Source of the DNA: Edwardsiella ictaluri ATCC 33202
GTDB lineage: Bacteria > Pseudomonadota > Gammaproteobacteria > Enterobacterales > Enterobacteriaceae
Direction of reading: 5' to 3'
Length of the DNA: 64,000 nt
Assembly: GCF_000264785.1 (NCBI RefSeq)
Contig: NZ_AFJI01000077.1
Span: 27,787 to 91,786 of the forward strand
The position numbers and the translations under genes are program-made. The notes below the pieces were generated by a model. It was not told where the DNA came from and ran no database searches. It saw only the letters and a program-made list of their open reading frames with translations. Positions 29,230-40,368 of this stretch are shown here, piece after piece (position 1 is the stretch's first letter; every line of letters starts with the position of its first letter).

Positions 29230-30174
29230 TTATTGGCCGCCCTTGAGTGCCAGCGCCCGCTGGGCGGCGGCGACGATATGTGCGGCATCCAGCCCATAGC
29301 GGGCCATCAGCGCCTCCGGCTCACCGCTCTCGCCAAAGCTGTCGTCCACCCCCACCCGGATCACCGGGCAGGGACAGCGCTGCGCCAGCGCCTCGCACAC
29401 CGCGCTGCCCATGCCGCCGTTTCTCTGGTGCTCCTCTGCGGTGACCACCGCCCGCGTCGCCTGCGCCGCGGCACAGATGAACCCGACATCCAGCGGTTTC
29501 ACCGTATGCAGATCCACCACCATCGCCGAAATCTGCCGGTCCGCCAGCACCTGGGCCGCCAGCATCGCCTGATACACCAGCGCCCCGTTGGCAAAAATCA
29601 CCAAATCCGTGCCATCGCTGACCAGACGCGCCTTGCCCAGTGTAAAGGGGGTCTCCGGCCCGGTTATCAGTGGCGTCGCCTCGCGGCCAAAGCGGATATA
29701 GGCGGGACCGGGATGCTCTGCCAGCGCCAGCGTGGCCTTTTCGGTCTCCAGCGCGTCGCAGGGTACGACCACGGTCATATTGGGCAGCGTACGCATCAGC
29801 GCCACATCTTCCAGCGCCTGATGGGTCGCACCGTCCGGGCCGACCGAGATCCCGGCGTGGGCACCGGCCAGCTTGACGTTCAGATCGCCGTAGCACACCG
29901 TCGTGCGGATCTGATCGAAGGCGCGCCCGCTGAGAAACACCGCATAGGTGGCGGCAAAGGGCAGCATACCGCTCAACGCCAGCCCCGCTGCCGTCCCCAC
30001 CATGTCCTGTTCGGAGATCCCCATATTGATAAAGCGTTCGGGATAGCGGGCCGCCAGCCAGTTGCTGCGCGTGGACTTCGCCACGTCGGCATCCAGCGCC
30101 ACCAGCCTGTCATCGTGCTCTGCCAGATACAGCAGGGCGTTACCATAGCCGTCACGCGGCGGAACCTTATTCAT
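29230..30174 (-). CDS. Split transketolase, C-terminal subunit
   Basis: A 314-residue protein holding the pyrimidine-binding and C-terminal domains of transketolase. It has the ThDP-contact glutamate motif (NMGISEQDMVG), and the C-terminal domain begins near DLVIFANGALV. Family members of this kind pair with a separate N-terminal half. The start at 30174 overlaps the end of the N-terminal subunit gene by 8 bases. The pair transfers two-carbon ketol units; the sugar substrate is unknown. Confidence 0.9.
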   Translation of the reverse strand: MNKVPPRDGYGNALLYLAEHDDRLVALDADVAKSTRSNWLAARYPERFINMGISEQDMVGTAAGLALSGMLPFAATYAVFLSGRAFDQIRTTVCYGDLNVKLAGAHAGISVGPDGATHQALEDVALMRTLPNMTVVVPCDALETEKATLALAEHPGPAYIRFGREATPLITGPETPFTLGKARLVSDGTDLVIFANGALVYQAMLAAQVLADRQISAMVVDLHTVKPLDVGFICAAAQATRAVVTAEEHQRNGGMGSAVCEALAQRCPCPVIRVGVDDSFGESGEPEALMARYGLDAAHIVAAAQRALALKGGQ

Positions 30175-31015
30175 CGCGGCCTCCCGGATCCCGTTCCTGA
30201 TATGCCTGGATCTCATCCAGAGCCTGAGCCAGCTGCGCCGCATCCGGCGCCTGACCGTGCCAGTTGGCCTGGTGCTCCATAAAGGAGACCCCTTTGCCCT
30301 TGATTGTATCGGCGATGATGACGCTGGGGCGTACCGACTCCAGCACCACGCTGCGCAGGGCCTGCAGCAGCGCGCTCAGACTGTGTCCCTCAACGCACAG
30401 GACGTTCCAGCCGAAGGCACGCCACTTATCCGCCACCGGCTCAACCCCCTTTACCTCTGCCGTGGTGCCATCCAGCTGCACATGGTTGTTATCCACGATG
30501 GCGCAGACGTTGCCCAGACCGTAGTGGGCCGCGGTCAGCGCAGCCTCCCACACCTGGCCCTCCTGCAGCTCACCGTCGCCCAGCAGGCAGTACACGCGCC
30601 GCTTAACCCCCTGCCTGCGCAGCCCCATGGCGATGCCGTTGGCGATCGACAGTCCCTGCCCCAGCGAGCCGCTGGAGCAGTCCAACCCCGGCACCACGCT
30701 GGCGTGCGGGTGTCCCTGCAGAATACTGTCCAGACGGCGCAGCGTGTCCAGATGGTGAGGGTCAAAGAAACCGCGCCGGCACAGCGCGCTGTACAGCACC
30801 GGGGCACAGTGCCCCTTGGAGAGAATAAAGCGGTCTCGATCCACATCGTCCGGTCTGGCCGGATCGATGCGCATCACGCCGCCAAAGTAGAGCGCGGTGA
30901 CGATCTCCACGGCAGAAAGCGATCCTCCGGGGTGGCCGGAGCCGGCCTGGTGGATCATCCGCACAATGTCTGCACGGATCTGCCGGGTCATACGCCGCAT
31001 TGCGGTGATATCCAT
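30167..31015 (-). CDS. Split transketolase, N-terminal subunit
   Basis: A 282-residue protein carrying the ThDP/Mg2+ binding domain: GSGHPGGSLSAVE near residue 25, SKGHCAP at about 66, and GDGELQEG (146-153) with Asn177 completing the metal site. It lacks the second half of a full-length transketolase, which is supplied by the overlapping downstream gene. Split transketolases usually belong to specialised carbohydrate pathways, not the central pentose phosphate cycle. Confidence 0.9.
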   Translation of the reverse strand: MDITAMRRMTRQIRADIVRMIHQAGSGHPGGSLSAVEIVTALYFGGVMRIDPARPDDVDRDRFILSKGHCAPVLYSALCRRGFFDPHHLDTLRRLDSILQGHPHASVVPGLDCSSGSLGQGLSIANGIAMGLRRQGVKRRVYCLLGDGELQEGQVWEAALTAAHYGLGNVCAIVDNNHVQLDGTTAEVKGVEPVADKWRAFGWNVLCVEGHSLSALLQALRSVVLESVRPSVIIADTIKGKGVSFMEHQANWHGQAPDAAQLAQALDEIQAYQERDPGGRDE

Positions 31016-31042
31016 ACGATTGACTCCCGTTACTGGAATTAC

Positions 31043-32320
31043 TTAAAACAGGCCGAACACGCCCAGCCAGGCCAGCAGGCTGAGGAAAACCACACAGAAG
31101 AGGGACCAGAGGAACAGGGTGATAAACAGCCGCGCCTGCGGGATCTTGTTTTGCGCCGAGTCGCTCTCATTGGCCGACATGATCAGGGCGCCGACGGTCG
31201 ATACCGGGCTGAACCCTGCCGTAGAGGAGATAATGCCGATCACGCTGACCAGCTCGATCGCCGAAATGGCGCCATCGCTGCTGCCGATCAACGAGGCGAC
31301 CGTCGGCAGCATGGTGGGCAGTACCACGCCAATGGTGGAGGAGAACCAGCTCATGATACCGGTCACCGCACCGGTTACGGTGATCAGGGTGGCGGGGGTA
31401 GAGATCTGATTGATGGTGCCGATGATAATATCGATGCCGCCGGACTTACTGACCAGATTCATCAGCATACCGACGCCGCCGACCATGATCAGGGTCGGCC
31501 AGGGAATACAGCTGATGGCGGATTTTTCGTTTTCTACCCGCGCCAGTAGCAGCAGCACCGTCATCAGAAACGACGCCAGCCCTACATTCATGTTAAACAG
31601 CACCACGCACAGCACCATCAGCACAATCGAGAGCAGCACCACTTTCTGCTGGGTACTCAGCGGGTTTATCCGGGAAAAGCTGTCGACCCCGGCGCCGCCG
31701 TCGGCGTTCCCTCCGCTAAAGGCGCGCACCCGGTGACCGCCGTAGGCAAAGAAGAAAATCAGCGCCAGCACCCCGGCGCCGATGCCGGTGTTCAGCATCA
31801 TCTGCACCAGATTGATCTCGATGCCGGACTGGGACATCAGTTGGGTCACCAGCACCCCCTCGGGGGTGATCATCGAGAAGCGCCCGCTATAGGTGGCGAC
31901 GTCACCGATCAGCATCAGCATAATGCTGTTATAACCGGTACGGTGCGACAGCGGCACGGCGATCACCGCCACAAAGGCCAGCGCCGGGACACAGCCCGGC
32001 CCGATGGCCGACAGCACATAGCCCATCACAAACATCGCCACCGGCACCAGATAAATACGCCCGCCGATGCGCCGTACAACGTTCTTCATCACCACTTCCA
32101 GCGCACCGCTGTTTTGCACGACGCTAAAAAACAGGGTGACGCCTAACAGGGTAATAAAGAGAGAGGTACTGAAGCCGCTGATTAACTCGCGCTCGCTGAA
32201 CTGACTGCTGCCATAGCCAAGGATCACCACCATGGCGATCGCCAGCAGGCCTACGTTCACTTTACGCCAGAACCCCAGCGCAATAATGGTAAAGAGAGAA
32301 AACAGAGAGAGTAGAGCCAT
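31043..32320 (-). CDS. MatC-like dicarboxylate/organic acid carrier
   Basis: A 425-residue inner membrane protein with about 11-12 membrane segments. The arrangement resembles MatC/SLC13-type dicarboxylate carriers, with the family-like blocks LIGDVATYSGRFSMITPEGVLVTQ, WPTLIMVGGVGMLMNLV and STAGFSPVSTVGALIMSA. The ATG at 32320 has GGAGG upstream; the frame starts at 32371 but that part is not membrane-like. It begins the apparent carrier-transketolase-lyase-CoA-transferase operon and presumably imports its substrate. Confidence 0.8.
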   Translation of the reverse strand: MALLSLFSLFTIIALGFWRKVNVGLLAIAMVVILGYGSSQFSERELISGFSTSLFITLLGVTLFFSVVQNSGALEVVMKNVVRRIGGRIYLVPVAMFVMGYVLSAIGPGCVPALAFVAVIAVPLSHRTGYNSIMLMLIGDVATYSGRFSMITPEGVLVTQLMSQSGIEINLVQMMLNTGIGAGVLALIFFFAYGGHRVRAFSGGNADGGAGVDSFSRINPLSTQQKVVLLSIVLMVLCVVLFNMNVGLASFLMTVLLLLARVENEKSAISCIPWPTLIMVGGVGMLMNLVSKSGGIDIIIGTINQISTPATLITVTGAVTGIMSWFSSTIGVVLPTMLPTVASLIGSSDGAISAIELVSVIGIISSTAGFSPVSTVGALIMSANESDSAQNKIPQARLFITLFLWSLFCVVFLSLLAWLGVFGLF

Positions 32321-32559
32321 GGGTGTTGCCTCCGACGGTCTCCGTATCGGGCCATGGTGCAGCGTCGCCATAAATTCAGCGTGCAGAAAGCCACACCGCA
32401 GAAAAGCGATTAATACAGAGAGAAGAGGTTAATTATCTGCTGACCACGCCAACCTATTATGTTCCCCGCGCCCCGGAGGAAAAGAAACCGCAAATACCAT
32501 CCATGGTCAACCGCTGTAATAATAGAATTTGATTATTATGCTATCGGTAAGCCCATCTA

Positions 32560-32937
32560 TTATTTATAGACACTGATCTCGACCAGATTACCGTCAGGGT
32601 CGCGCAGGTAGACGCTATCAATCGGCCCCTGGGCACCGGTGCGCGGCACCACGCCGAGTTCGATCTCCAGCCCCCGGTTTTCCAGCTCAGCCTTGATTTG
32701 TTCGATATCACCTTCGGCGACAAAGCATATATCCACACTGCCATAGGTCACGTTTTGCGCCGCCGGGGTAAATTCGGCCTTCTGACGGTGAATATTGATT
32801 TTTTGCGTACCAAACGTCAGGGCCAGACGGCCATTGCGGCTGTCCAGCGACATCCCCAGACCGGCGACATAAAACGCCAGCGTTTTCTCCACATCCTGAA
32901 CCGTAATCACTACATGATCTATGCCTGTAATTAACAT
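32560..32937 (-). CDS. VOC (glyoxalase/dioxygenase fold) family protein
   Basis: A 125-residue single-module VOC protein. It starts MLITGIDHVVITVQDVEKTLAFY and ends with DSVYLRDPDGNLVEI, the usual metal-site regions: His8, His58-equivalent and the C-terminal Glu of LVEIS. Close relatives are annotated as virulence-associated VOC proteins next to itaconate-degradation genes in Salmonella. I recall that association from the literature and have not searched for it. GAGGTG precedes the ATG at 32937. The reaction is unknown. Confidence 0.82.
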   Translation of the reverse strand: MLITGIDHVVITVQDVEKTLAFYVAGLGMSLDSRNGRLALTFGTQKINIHRQKAEFTPAAQNVTYGSVDICFVAEGDIEQIKAELENRGLEIELGVVPRTGAQGPIDSVYLRDPDGNLVEISVYK

Positions 32938-33127
32938 AAAACACCTCATGATAAATCAGCGTAATAAATATAACTTCCCTGACTTATCATCCACGGCAGC
33001 AGCAGTGGATGAATCAACTTACACTAATCGCCGCGCCAGACGCAGGCAAAGGAATTTTACGCCATCATCGATTCCATAATGGAAACCAGCGCACGCCGCC
33101 CGTGGATATTCCCCGGGGAGCTCCCGG

Positions 33128-34027
33128 CTATTTCAACAGGTAGCTATACAGCATCCGCGCCGCCGGCAGCGCCTGCGCCTCCTGGCTGATGGAGACATAC
33201 AGCACCCTTTCCGCCCACTCATCGCGCAGTGCGATGGCGCGGATCCCCTGCTGACGCAGTCCGACCTGATCCAGCGTCTGCGCCGGCAGTATGCCGACGC
33301 CGATCCCGGATCTCACCATCTGACTGATGGCGCTGAAGTCGTTGCTGCGCATGGTCACATTCAGATCCCGCCCGGCCAGCTGCGCCTGGGCAGCGATACA
33401 CTTATAGATGGCGCTGTTGAGGTTGAAGGTCACAAAGCTGTAGTCCAGCGCGCTGGCAAACCACACCCGCTGCTGCGAGGCCAGGGGATGCGTCTCGGCC
33501 ACCAGCAGCACCAGGCGATCGGCGTTATAGGCTCCCCCCTCCAGCCCTACGGCGGCCGCGGCGGCAAAATAGATGCCGATATCGGCGCGGTTCTCCACCA
33601 GCGCCCGCCTGACGTCGTCGCTGTCGGTTTCTGTCAGCATGATGCCGACGTCCGGGTGCTGATGGAGAAAGGTGCTGATATCGCGCGACAGAAACTGAAT
33701 AATAGACGAGGTATTGGCCAGCAGGCGAACCTGATGGCGCTGACGCTGACGCAGGCGCTGTACCGTCCCCCACAGGCGATCCAGGCTGCCCACCAGATAC
33801 CCCGCCTCGCGCAGCAGGGCCTCTCCCTCGCGGGTCAGCGCCATCTTCCCGGGCAGGCGCTGGAACAGCGTCAGCTGCGTAATGCTCTCCAGCTCATGGA
33901 TCCGTTTGCTGACGGCCGACGGCGTCATATGCATCAGCTCGGCGGTCTTTGACATGGAGTGGTTATCTGCAATCAGGCAAAACAGGGCGATGGTTTTCAC
34001 ATCGATACGTTGCAAAGGATTACTCAT
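33128..34027 (-). CDS. LysR-type transcriptional regulator
   Basis: A 299-residue LysR family protein. The N-terminal winged helix-turn-helix includes DNHSMSKTAELMHMTPSAVSKRIHELE (about residues 22-48), and the effector-binding domain covers about 90-295. The start at 34027 has GAGGTGAC upstream. It is transcribed in the same direction as the VOC gene and catabolic cluster, with 190 bases to the VOC gene, and probably controls them in response to the pathway substrate. Confidence 0.9.
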   Translation of the reverse strand: MSNPLQRIDVKTIALFCLIADNHSMSKTAELMHMTPSAVSKRIHELESITQLTLFQRLPGKMALTREGEALLREAGYLVGSLDRLWGTVQRLRQRQRHQVRLLANTSSIIQFLSRDISTFLHQHPDVGIMLTETDSDDVRRALVENRADIGIYFAAAAAVGLEGGAYNADRLVLLVAETHPLASQQRVWFASALDYSFVTFNLNSAIYKCIAAQAQLAGRDLNVTMRSNDFSAISQMVRSGIGVGILPAQTLDQVGLRQQGIRAIALRDEWAERVLYVSISQEAQALPAARMLYSYLLK

Positions 34028-34181
34028 CGTCACCTCGCATCGGTATATATCCGTACCGGGGAGAATCCCCGGCATCATCTCCGCTATATAAGCCCCATCG
34101 CCGCCGTGCGCCCAGCACTATTTCCCGGAACTCTGCGCCAGAGCACGGCCCGTCGCCTTCCCACACCGCACGGCAGCGACA

Positions 34182-34207
34182 AAAATACCGGCCCGCAGGC
34201 CGGTATC
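34182..34207 (-). terminator. pepN terminator
   Basis: ATACCGGCC / GGCCGGTAT (34186-34194 and 34199-34207) around a 4-base loop, followed by TTTTT on the minus strand. It is 47 bases past the pepN stop. Confidence 0.9.
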
Positions 34208-34253
34208 GTCATGGCGTGGCACCGCGAGCCGAAGGATGCGCGGCGGCGAGGGA

Positions 34254-36875
34254 TCAGGCCTCCAGTGCCCGGGTGATCTTCTCATACAGATCACCGGAGA
34301 GATTTTCCAGCGCCAGCAGGGACTCCAGCTGCTGACGCATCAGAGCCTGACGCCCGGCGTCATAGCGCTTCAGCCGGATCAGCGGATCCACCATGCGGGC
34401 GGCGACCTGCGGATTGCGGGTGTTCAGATCCATCAGGATCTCCGTCAGGAAAGCATAGCCAGAGCCGTCGGCCGCATGGAACGCGCGCGGGTTCAGCTGG
34501 GCAAAGGCCCCTACCAGCGCCCGGGTGCGGTTCGGATTGCTCAGGGTAAATGCGCGGTGTTGCAGCAGCGCGCGCACCTGGGCCAGCACCCCATCATCCG
34601 GTGCGGTCGCCTGCAGGGTAAACCACTTATCCATTACCAGCCCATCCTGATGCCAGCGTTGATCGAACTGCGCCATCAGCGTCTCGCGACAGGGCAGCTG
34701 TGCGGCCACCGCCGCCGACAGGGCGCCGAGCGCATCGGTCATATTATCTGCATCGCGATACTGGGTGCTGACCAGGGCATCCGCCTGAGCCACATCATCA
34801 CCAAACGCCAGGTAGCGCAGGCAGACGTTACGCAGCGCCCGCCTGGCGATATCGCCATGCTCGATGCGGTACTGCGGCGTGGTGTTGCGCTGATACGCCT
34901 GCAGCCACTCCGCCGCCAGCTGCCGGGCCAACAGACGGGTCAACGCCTGGTGTACCTGGGCGATGGCCCCGGGGTCGATCTGGCTGAACAGCTCGGCCAT
35001 CTCCACCTCTGACGGCAGGGTCAGGATCTGCGCCCGCAGCGCCGGATCCTGGCGCTCATCCGCCAGCACGCTGCCAAACGCCGCCACCACATGCTCCGGC
35101 AGCGACAGAGGCTGCCCCTGCTGGCTGCGCGAAACGTTCAGACGCACATACTTGGCCAGCAGCATCTGTGCCGCGTCCCAGCGGGCAAAGTCGTTGCGCG
35201 CATACTGCATCAGGAAGGTCAGCTGGCGATCGCTGTAGGGATACTCCAGGCGTACCGGCGCGGAAAACTCCCGCAGCAGCGACGGTGTCGGCGCCTGCGG
35301 CACGTTGTCAAAGGCGAAGCTCTGCTCCGCCCCGGTCACGCTCAGTACGTTACCGACCGGCTCGCCGTTCACCACCAGCGGGATCACCTCGCCCTGGTCG
35401 TCATACAGCTCAATATCCAGCGGAATATGCAGCGGCAGCTTCTCCGCCTGATCCGCCGTGGCGGGGGTCGTCTGGGTCACATACAGCCGGTACTGCCGGC
35501 GCTCGGCGTCATATTCGTCGCGCACCGTCAGCAGCGGGGTACCAGACTGGCTGTACCAGCGACGGAACTGCGTCAGATCGATGCCGGAGGCGTCCTCCAT
35601 CGCCTGGACAAAATCGTCGCAGGTCGCGGCGCTGCCGTCGTGACGCGTAAAGTAAAGCCGCATCCCCGCCTGGAACCTCTCCTCTCCCAGCAGGGTGTGC
35701 ATCATGCGGATCACTTCGGCGCCCTTCTCATACACCGTCAGGGTGTAGAAGTTATTCATCTCGATCACTTTGTCGGGACGGATCGGGTGCGCCATCGGGC
35801 CGGCATCCTCAGCGAACTGGGCGCCGCGCAGCACCCGCACGTTGTCGATGCGGTTCACCGCCCGCGACCCCAGATCGGAGCTGAACTCCTGATCGCGGAA
35901 TACGGTCAGCCCCTCTTTCAGACTCAGCTGGAACCAGTCGCGACAGGTTACCCGGTTGCCGGTCCAATTATGGAAATATTCGTGGCCGATCACTGACTCG
36001 ATATTCAGATAATCCTTGTCGGTGGCCGTCTGCGCCTTGGCCAGCACGAACTTGGCGTTGAAGATATTCAGCCCCTTGTTCTCCATCGCCCCCATATTGA
36101 AGAAGTCCACCGCCACGACCATATAGATATCCAGGTCGTACTCCAGACCGAAGCGCTGCTCGTCCCAGCGCATGGCGTTTTTCAGCGAGGTCATCGCCCA
36201 GTCGGCGCGATCGAGGTTACCGCGATCGACGTACAGCTCCAGCGCCACCCGACGCCCGCTGCGGGTAATAAAGGTATCGCTCAGCCGATCGAAGTCACCG
36301 GCCACCAGGGCGAACAGATAGCAGGGCTTGGGGAACGGATCCTCCCACTGCACCCAGTGGCGCCCGTCCTCCAGCTCGCCCTGGCCTACGCGGTTGCCGT
36401 TGGACAGCAGGTAGGGATAGCGCGCTTTGTCCGCTACGATGCGGGTACGGAACCGGGCCAGCACGTCGGGGCGATCCAGACAGTAGGTAATATGGCGGAA
36501 GCCCTCGGCCTCGCACTGGGTGCACAGCGCCTCGCCTGACTGGTATAGCCCCTCAAGGGCGCTGTTTTGCGCCGGATGAATCTCGTTGACGATGGTCAGG
36601 GTAAACTGCGCCGGCAGTCCGTCGACGATCAGCTGATTACCCTCAATCCGGTATGCCATCCAGGTGACGCCATCCACGGACAGGCTGCGCAGGGTCAGCG
36701 CCTCGCCGTCGAGCACCAGTGCCGCCCCCGGGCTCCCCAACCGCATCACCTGACTGACGGCCGTCACCGTTGTGCAGTCCGCATCGAGTACAAAATCCAG
36801 CTCCAGATCGGTAATGGTGTAATCCGGCGTTTTATAGTCGCGGCGATATTTCGCCTGTGGTTGTTGCTGAGTCAT
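34254..36875 (-). CDS. pepN: Aminopeptidase N
   Basis: An 873-residue M1 metallopeptidase (E. coli 870). The exopeptidase motif GAMEN lies near residue 262, and the zinc site HEYFHNW with a downstream Glu lies near 298. It removes N-terminal residues from peptides in the cytoplasm. The open frame extends to 37136, but family similarity starts at MTQQQPQAKYRRDY (36875). It is divergent from pncB, and 36876-37227 holds both promoters and no other gene. Confidence 0.97.
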   Translation of the reverse strand: MTQQQPQAKYRRDYKTPDYTITDLELDFVLDADCTTVTAVSQVMRLGSPGAALVLDGEALTLRSLSVDGVTWMAYRIEGNQLIVDGLPAQFTLTIVNEIHPAQNSALEGLYQSGEALCTQCEAEGFRHITYCLDRPDVLARFRTRIVADKARYPYLLSNGNRVGQGELEDGRHWVQWEDPFPKPCYLFALVAGDFDRLSDTFITRSGRRVALELYVDRGNLDRADWAMTSLKNAMRWDEQRFGLEYDLDIYMVVAVDFFNMGAMENKGLNIFNAKFVLAKAQTATDKDYLNIESVIGHEYFHNWTGNRVTCRDWFQLSLKEGLTVFRDQEFSSDLGSRAVNRIDNVRVLRGAQFAEDAGPMAHPIRPDKVIEMNNFYTLTVYEKGAEVIRMMHTLLGEERFQAGMRLYFTRHDGSAATCDDFVQAMEDASGIDLTQFRRWYSQSGTPLLTVRDEYDAERRQYRLYVTQTTPATADQAEKLPLHIPLDIELYDDQGEVIPLVVNGEPVGNVLSVTGAEQSFAFDNVPQAPTPSLLREFSAPVRLEYPYSDRQLTFLMQYARNDFARWDAAQMLLAKYVRLNVSRSQQGQPLSLPEHVVAAFGSVLADERQDPALRAQILTLPSEVEMAELFSQIDPGAIAQVHQALTRLLARQLAAEWLQAYQRNTTPQYRIEHGDIARRALRNVCLRYLAFGDDVAQADALVSTQYRDADNMTDALGALSAAVAAQLPCRETLMAQFDQRWHQDGLVMDKWFTLQATAPDDGVLAQVRALLQHRAFTLSNPNRTRALVGAFAQLNPRAFHAADGSGYAFLTEILMDLNTRNPQVAARMVDPLIRLKRYDAGRQALMRQQLESLLALENLSGDLYEKITRALEA

Positions 36876-37227
36876 AGCTACCCTTAATTGGCTGTCTTTG
36901 GAGGAGCGCCAGGCGCCCGACCCCGTCGGCCGGTTTACCTGTGCAATCCGTACGGCATCGTATCTGTCCGGTACCGCACACGCCCCGCATTGTCGCAGCA
37001 TATAGCGTACGATGGGATAGCGCCATACTACCCAATCGGCAGCGTTAACACACCGCGCAGAGTGCGATCGGTCACCCTGCCATCCAGCCGCGCCGCGCTG
37101 GCAGGGACGCCCAATCAGCAACCTGTCAGGCGCCATTTGCGCAGATTATCGGTTCATTCTGCGTATAAACTAGGTATACTCCTTCGACTTTTGTCAATAA
37201 TCCCTGACGAGGATGCAGTAACGCGCC

Positions 37228-38433
37228 ATGACTCAAGATGTCTCCCCGATTATCACTTCGCTGCTGGACACCGACGCCTACAAACTGCATATGCAACAGG
37301 CGGTGTACCATCGTTACCGCAATGTCAGCGTAGCGGCGGAGTTTCGCTGCCGTGGCGATGAGCTGCTGGGGGAATACGCCGGCGAGATAGCCAACCAGGT
37401 CAATCTGATGGGGCAACTGGCCCTGACGCAGGATGAGTATGACTATCTGGCCGCCCTCCCCTTCTTCCAGCGCGACTATCTTGACTGGCTGCGTACCCTG
37501 CGCCTCGATCCGCGCCGGGTGGCTATCAGCAACGATCGCGGACGCCTGAACATTCGCATCAGCGGTCCGTGGCGTGAGGTGATCCTGTGGGAGGTTCCCC
37601 TGCTGGCGGTGATCAGCGAGGTGGTGCACCGCCACCGCTCGCCCCATATCACCCCGGAGGTCGCCGCGGCGCAGCTGCAACGGCGTCTGAGTGAGTTCCG
37701 CCATCTGAGCGCGGACGTCGATCTACGCGGTTTCCACCTGATAGACTTCGGCACCCGCCGCCGCTTCTCACGGGCGGTGCACCAGGCCATCCTGACCACC
37801 CTGAAGAGTGAGTTCCCCTACCTGAGCGGCACCAGTAACTACCTGTTTGCCAAACAGATGGCGCTGACACCGCTGGGTACCCAAGCCCATGAATGGTTCC
37901 AGGCCCACCAGCAGATCTGTCCGGTGCTGGCTAACAGCCAGCGGGCGGCGCTGCAATCCTGGCTGGATGAGTACCCCGATCAGCTGGGGATCGCCCTGAC
38001 CGACTGTATCACCATGGATGCGTTTTTACGCGACTTTGGCAGCCAGTTCGCCGGACACTATCAGGGGCTGCGCCACGACTCCGGCGATCCCATCGCCTGG
38101 GGAGAGAAAGCCATCGCCCACTATGAGCAGCTGGGCCTCGATCCGCAGGATAAGATGCTGGTCTTCTCCGATAATCTGGATCTTCCCAAGGCGCTGGCGC
38201 TGTATCGCCACTTCCATCACCGCATCAATCTCAGCTTCGGCATCGGTACCCGTCTGACCTGCGATCTGCCCGGCGTACGTCCGCTGAACATCGTCATCAA
38301 ACTGGTGGAGTGTAACGGGAAGCCGGTGGCCAAACTCTCCGACAGCCCGGGAAAAACCATCTGTCAGGATGCCGCCTTCGTCAAGGCGCTGCGTAAGGCG
38401 TTCGATCTGCCGCTGGTCAAGCGCGCCAGCTGA
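37228..38433 (+). CDS. pncB: Nicotinate phosphoribosyltransferase
   Basis: A 401-residue PncB (E. coli 400). It makes nicotinate mononucleotide from nicotinate and PRPP, coupled to ATP hydrolysis, in the NAD salvage pathway. The N-terminal [15 protein letters not shown] and the HEWFQAHQ region with the phosphorylated His are conserved. A -10-like TATACT lies about 55 bases upstream. No convincing NadR box (TGTTTA-N6-TAAACA) was seen. Confidence 0.97.
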   Translation: MTQDVSPIITSLLDTDAYKLHMQQAVYHRYRNVSVAAEFRCRGDELLGEYAGEIANQVNLMGQLALTQDEYDYLAALPFFQRDYLDWLRTLRLDPRRVAISNDRGRLNIRISGPWREVILWEVPLLAVISEVVHRHRSPHITPEVAAAQLQRRLSEFRHLSADVDLRGFHLIDFGTRRRFSRAVHQAILTTLKSEFPYLSGTSNYLFAKQMALTPLGTQAHEWFQAHQQICPVLANSQRAALQSWLDEYPDQLGIALTDCITMDAFLRDFGSQFAGHYQGLRHDSGDPIAWGEKAIAHYEQLGLDPQDKMLVFSDNLDLPKALALYRHFHHRINLSFGIGTRLTCDLPGVRPLNIVIKLVECNGKPVAKLSDSPGKTICQDAAFVKALRKAFDLPLVKRAS

Positions 38434-38441
38434 GTCCCCCC

Positions 38442-38470
38442 GGCGTGCAGCGCCGCTGGCGCTGCACGCC
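38442..38470 (+). terminator. GC-rich hairpin after pncB
   Basis: A perfect 13-base stem (38442-38454 with 38458-38470) around GCT, 9 bases past the pncB stop. There is no T-run, so it may protect the 3' end or assist factor-dependent termination. Confidence 0.45.
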
Positions 38471-38644
38471 CCCTGCCACAACGCCTCTCCCGGCGAAAGA
38501 GCGCTAAATCCACAAAAAGTTGCCCCGCGGGCGCTTAATTCCGCTTGTGTCTGTTTGCATGACAAGTAACATAGCATCATGCCCTCCACCCGTGAGGGGG
38601 TAAGGTTATTTGTCAATCAAGATTAATGTAAAAGAGAGAAATCT

Positions 38645-40045
<1,401 letters not shown>

Positions 40046-40085
40046 CCAAATCGCTATCATAAAAAATACAAATTAGCAACAAAAC

Positions 40086-40117
40086 AGAGGATCAGCAATG
40101 CTGATCCTCTTCCTTTT
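40086..40117 (+). terminator. asnS terminator
   Basis: AGAGGATCAGC (40086-40096) pairs with GCTGATCCTCT (40100-40110), followed by TCCTTTT. Confidence 0.9.
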
Positions 40118-40147
40118 AAACTTAGATCTGTGTCACAAAGTCCTTAT

Positions 40148-40212
40148 ATTTTTACATCTTGAAACACACTATTTCATCTTGTTACTTCTATAAGATATTT
40201 GTATCATTTTGC
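40148..40212 (+). promoter_or_regulatory. Putative OmpR-binding region of the porin gene
   Basis: Several AT-rich, roughly 10-base-phased segments (TTTTTACATC, TTGAAACAC, ATTTCATCTTGTTAC) resemble the F1-F3 OmpR sites upstream of E. coli ompF and lie at a similar distance from the gene. The match is qualitative. The roughly 150-base leader that follows contains no ORF. Confidence 0.4.
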
Positions 40213-40368
40213 CTGTGGATTATCCATGATGTGAATGGAACACTGCCAACCAGACATAGGAGGACACCATATTCTCTAGCTTAGTTCCGTAGGGAGTTCA
40301 AAAAATTCCCGATGGAATCAAATTAGGCAGTGGCAGGTGTCAAAAAAATAAAACCAATGAGGGTAACA

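Noticed and set aside
37140..37227. Possible NadR operator upstream of pncB
   Set aside because: The only symmetric-looking sequence (TATAAACTAGGTATAC) does not match TGTTTA-N6-TAAACA well enough.
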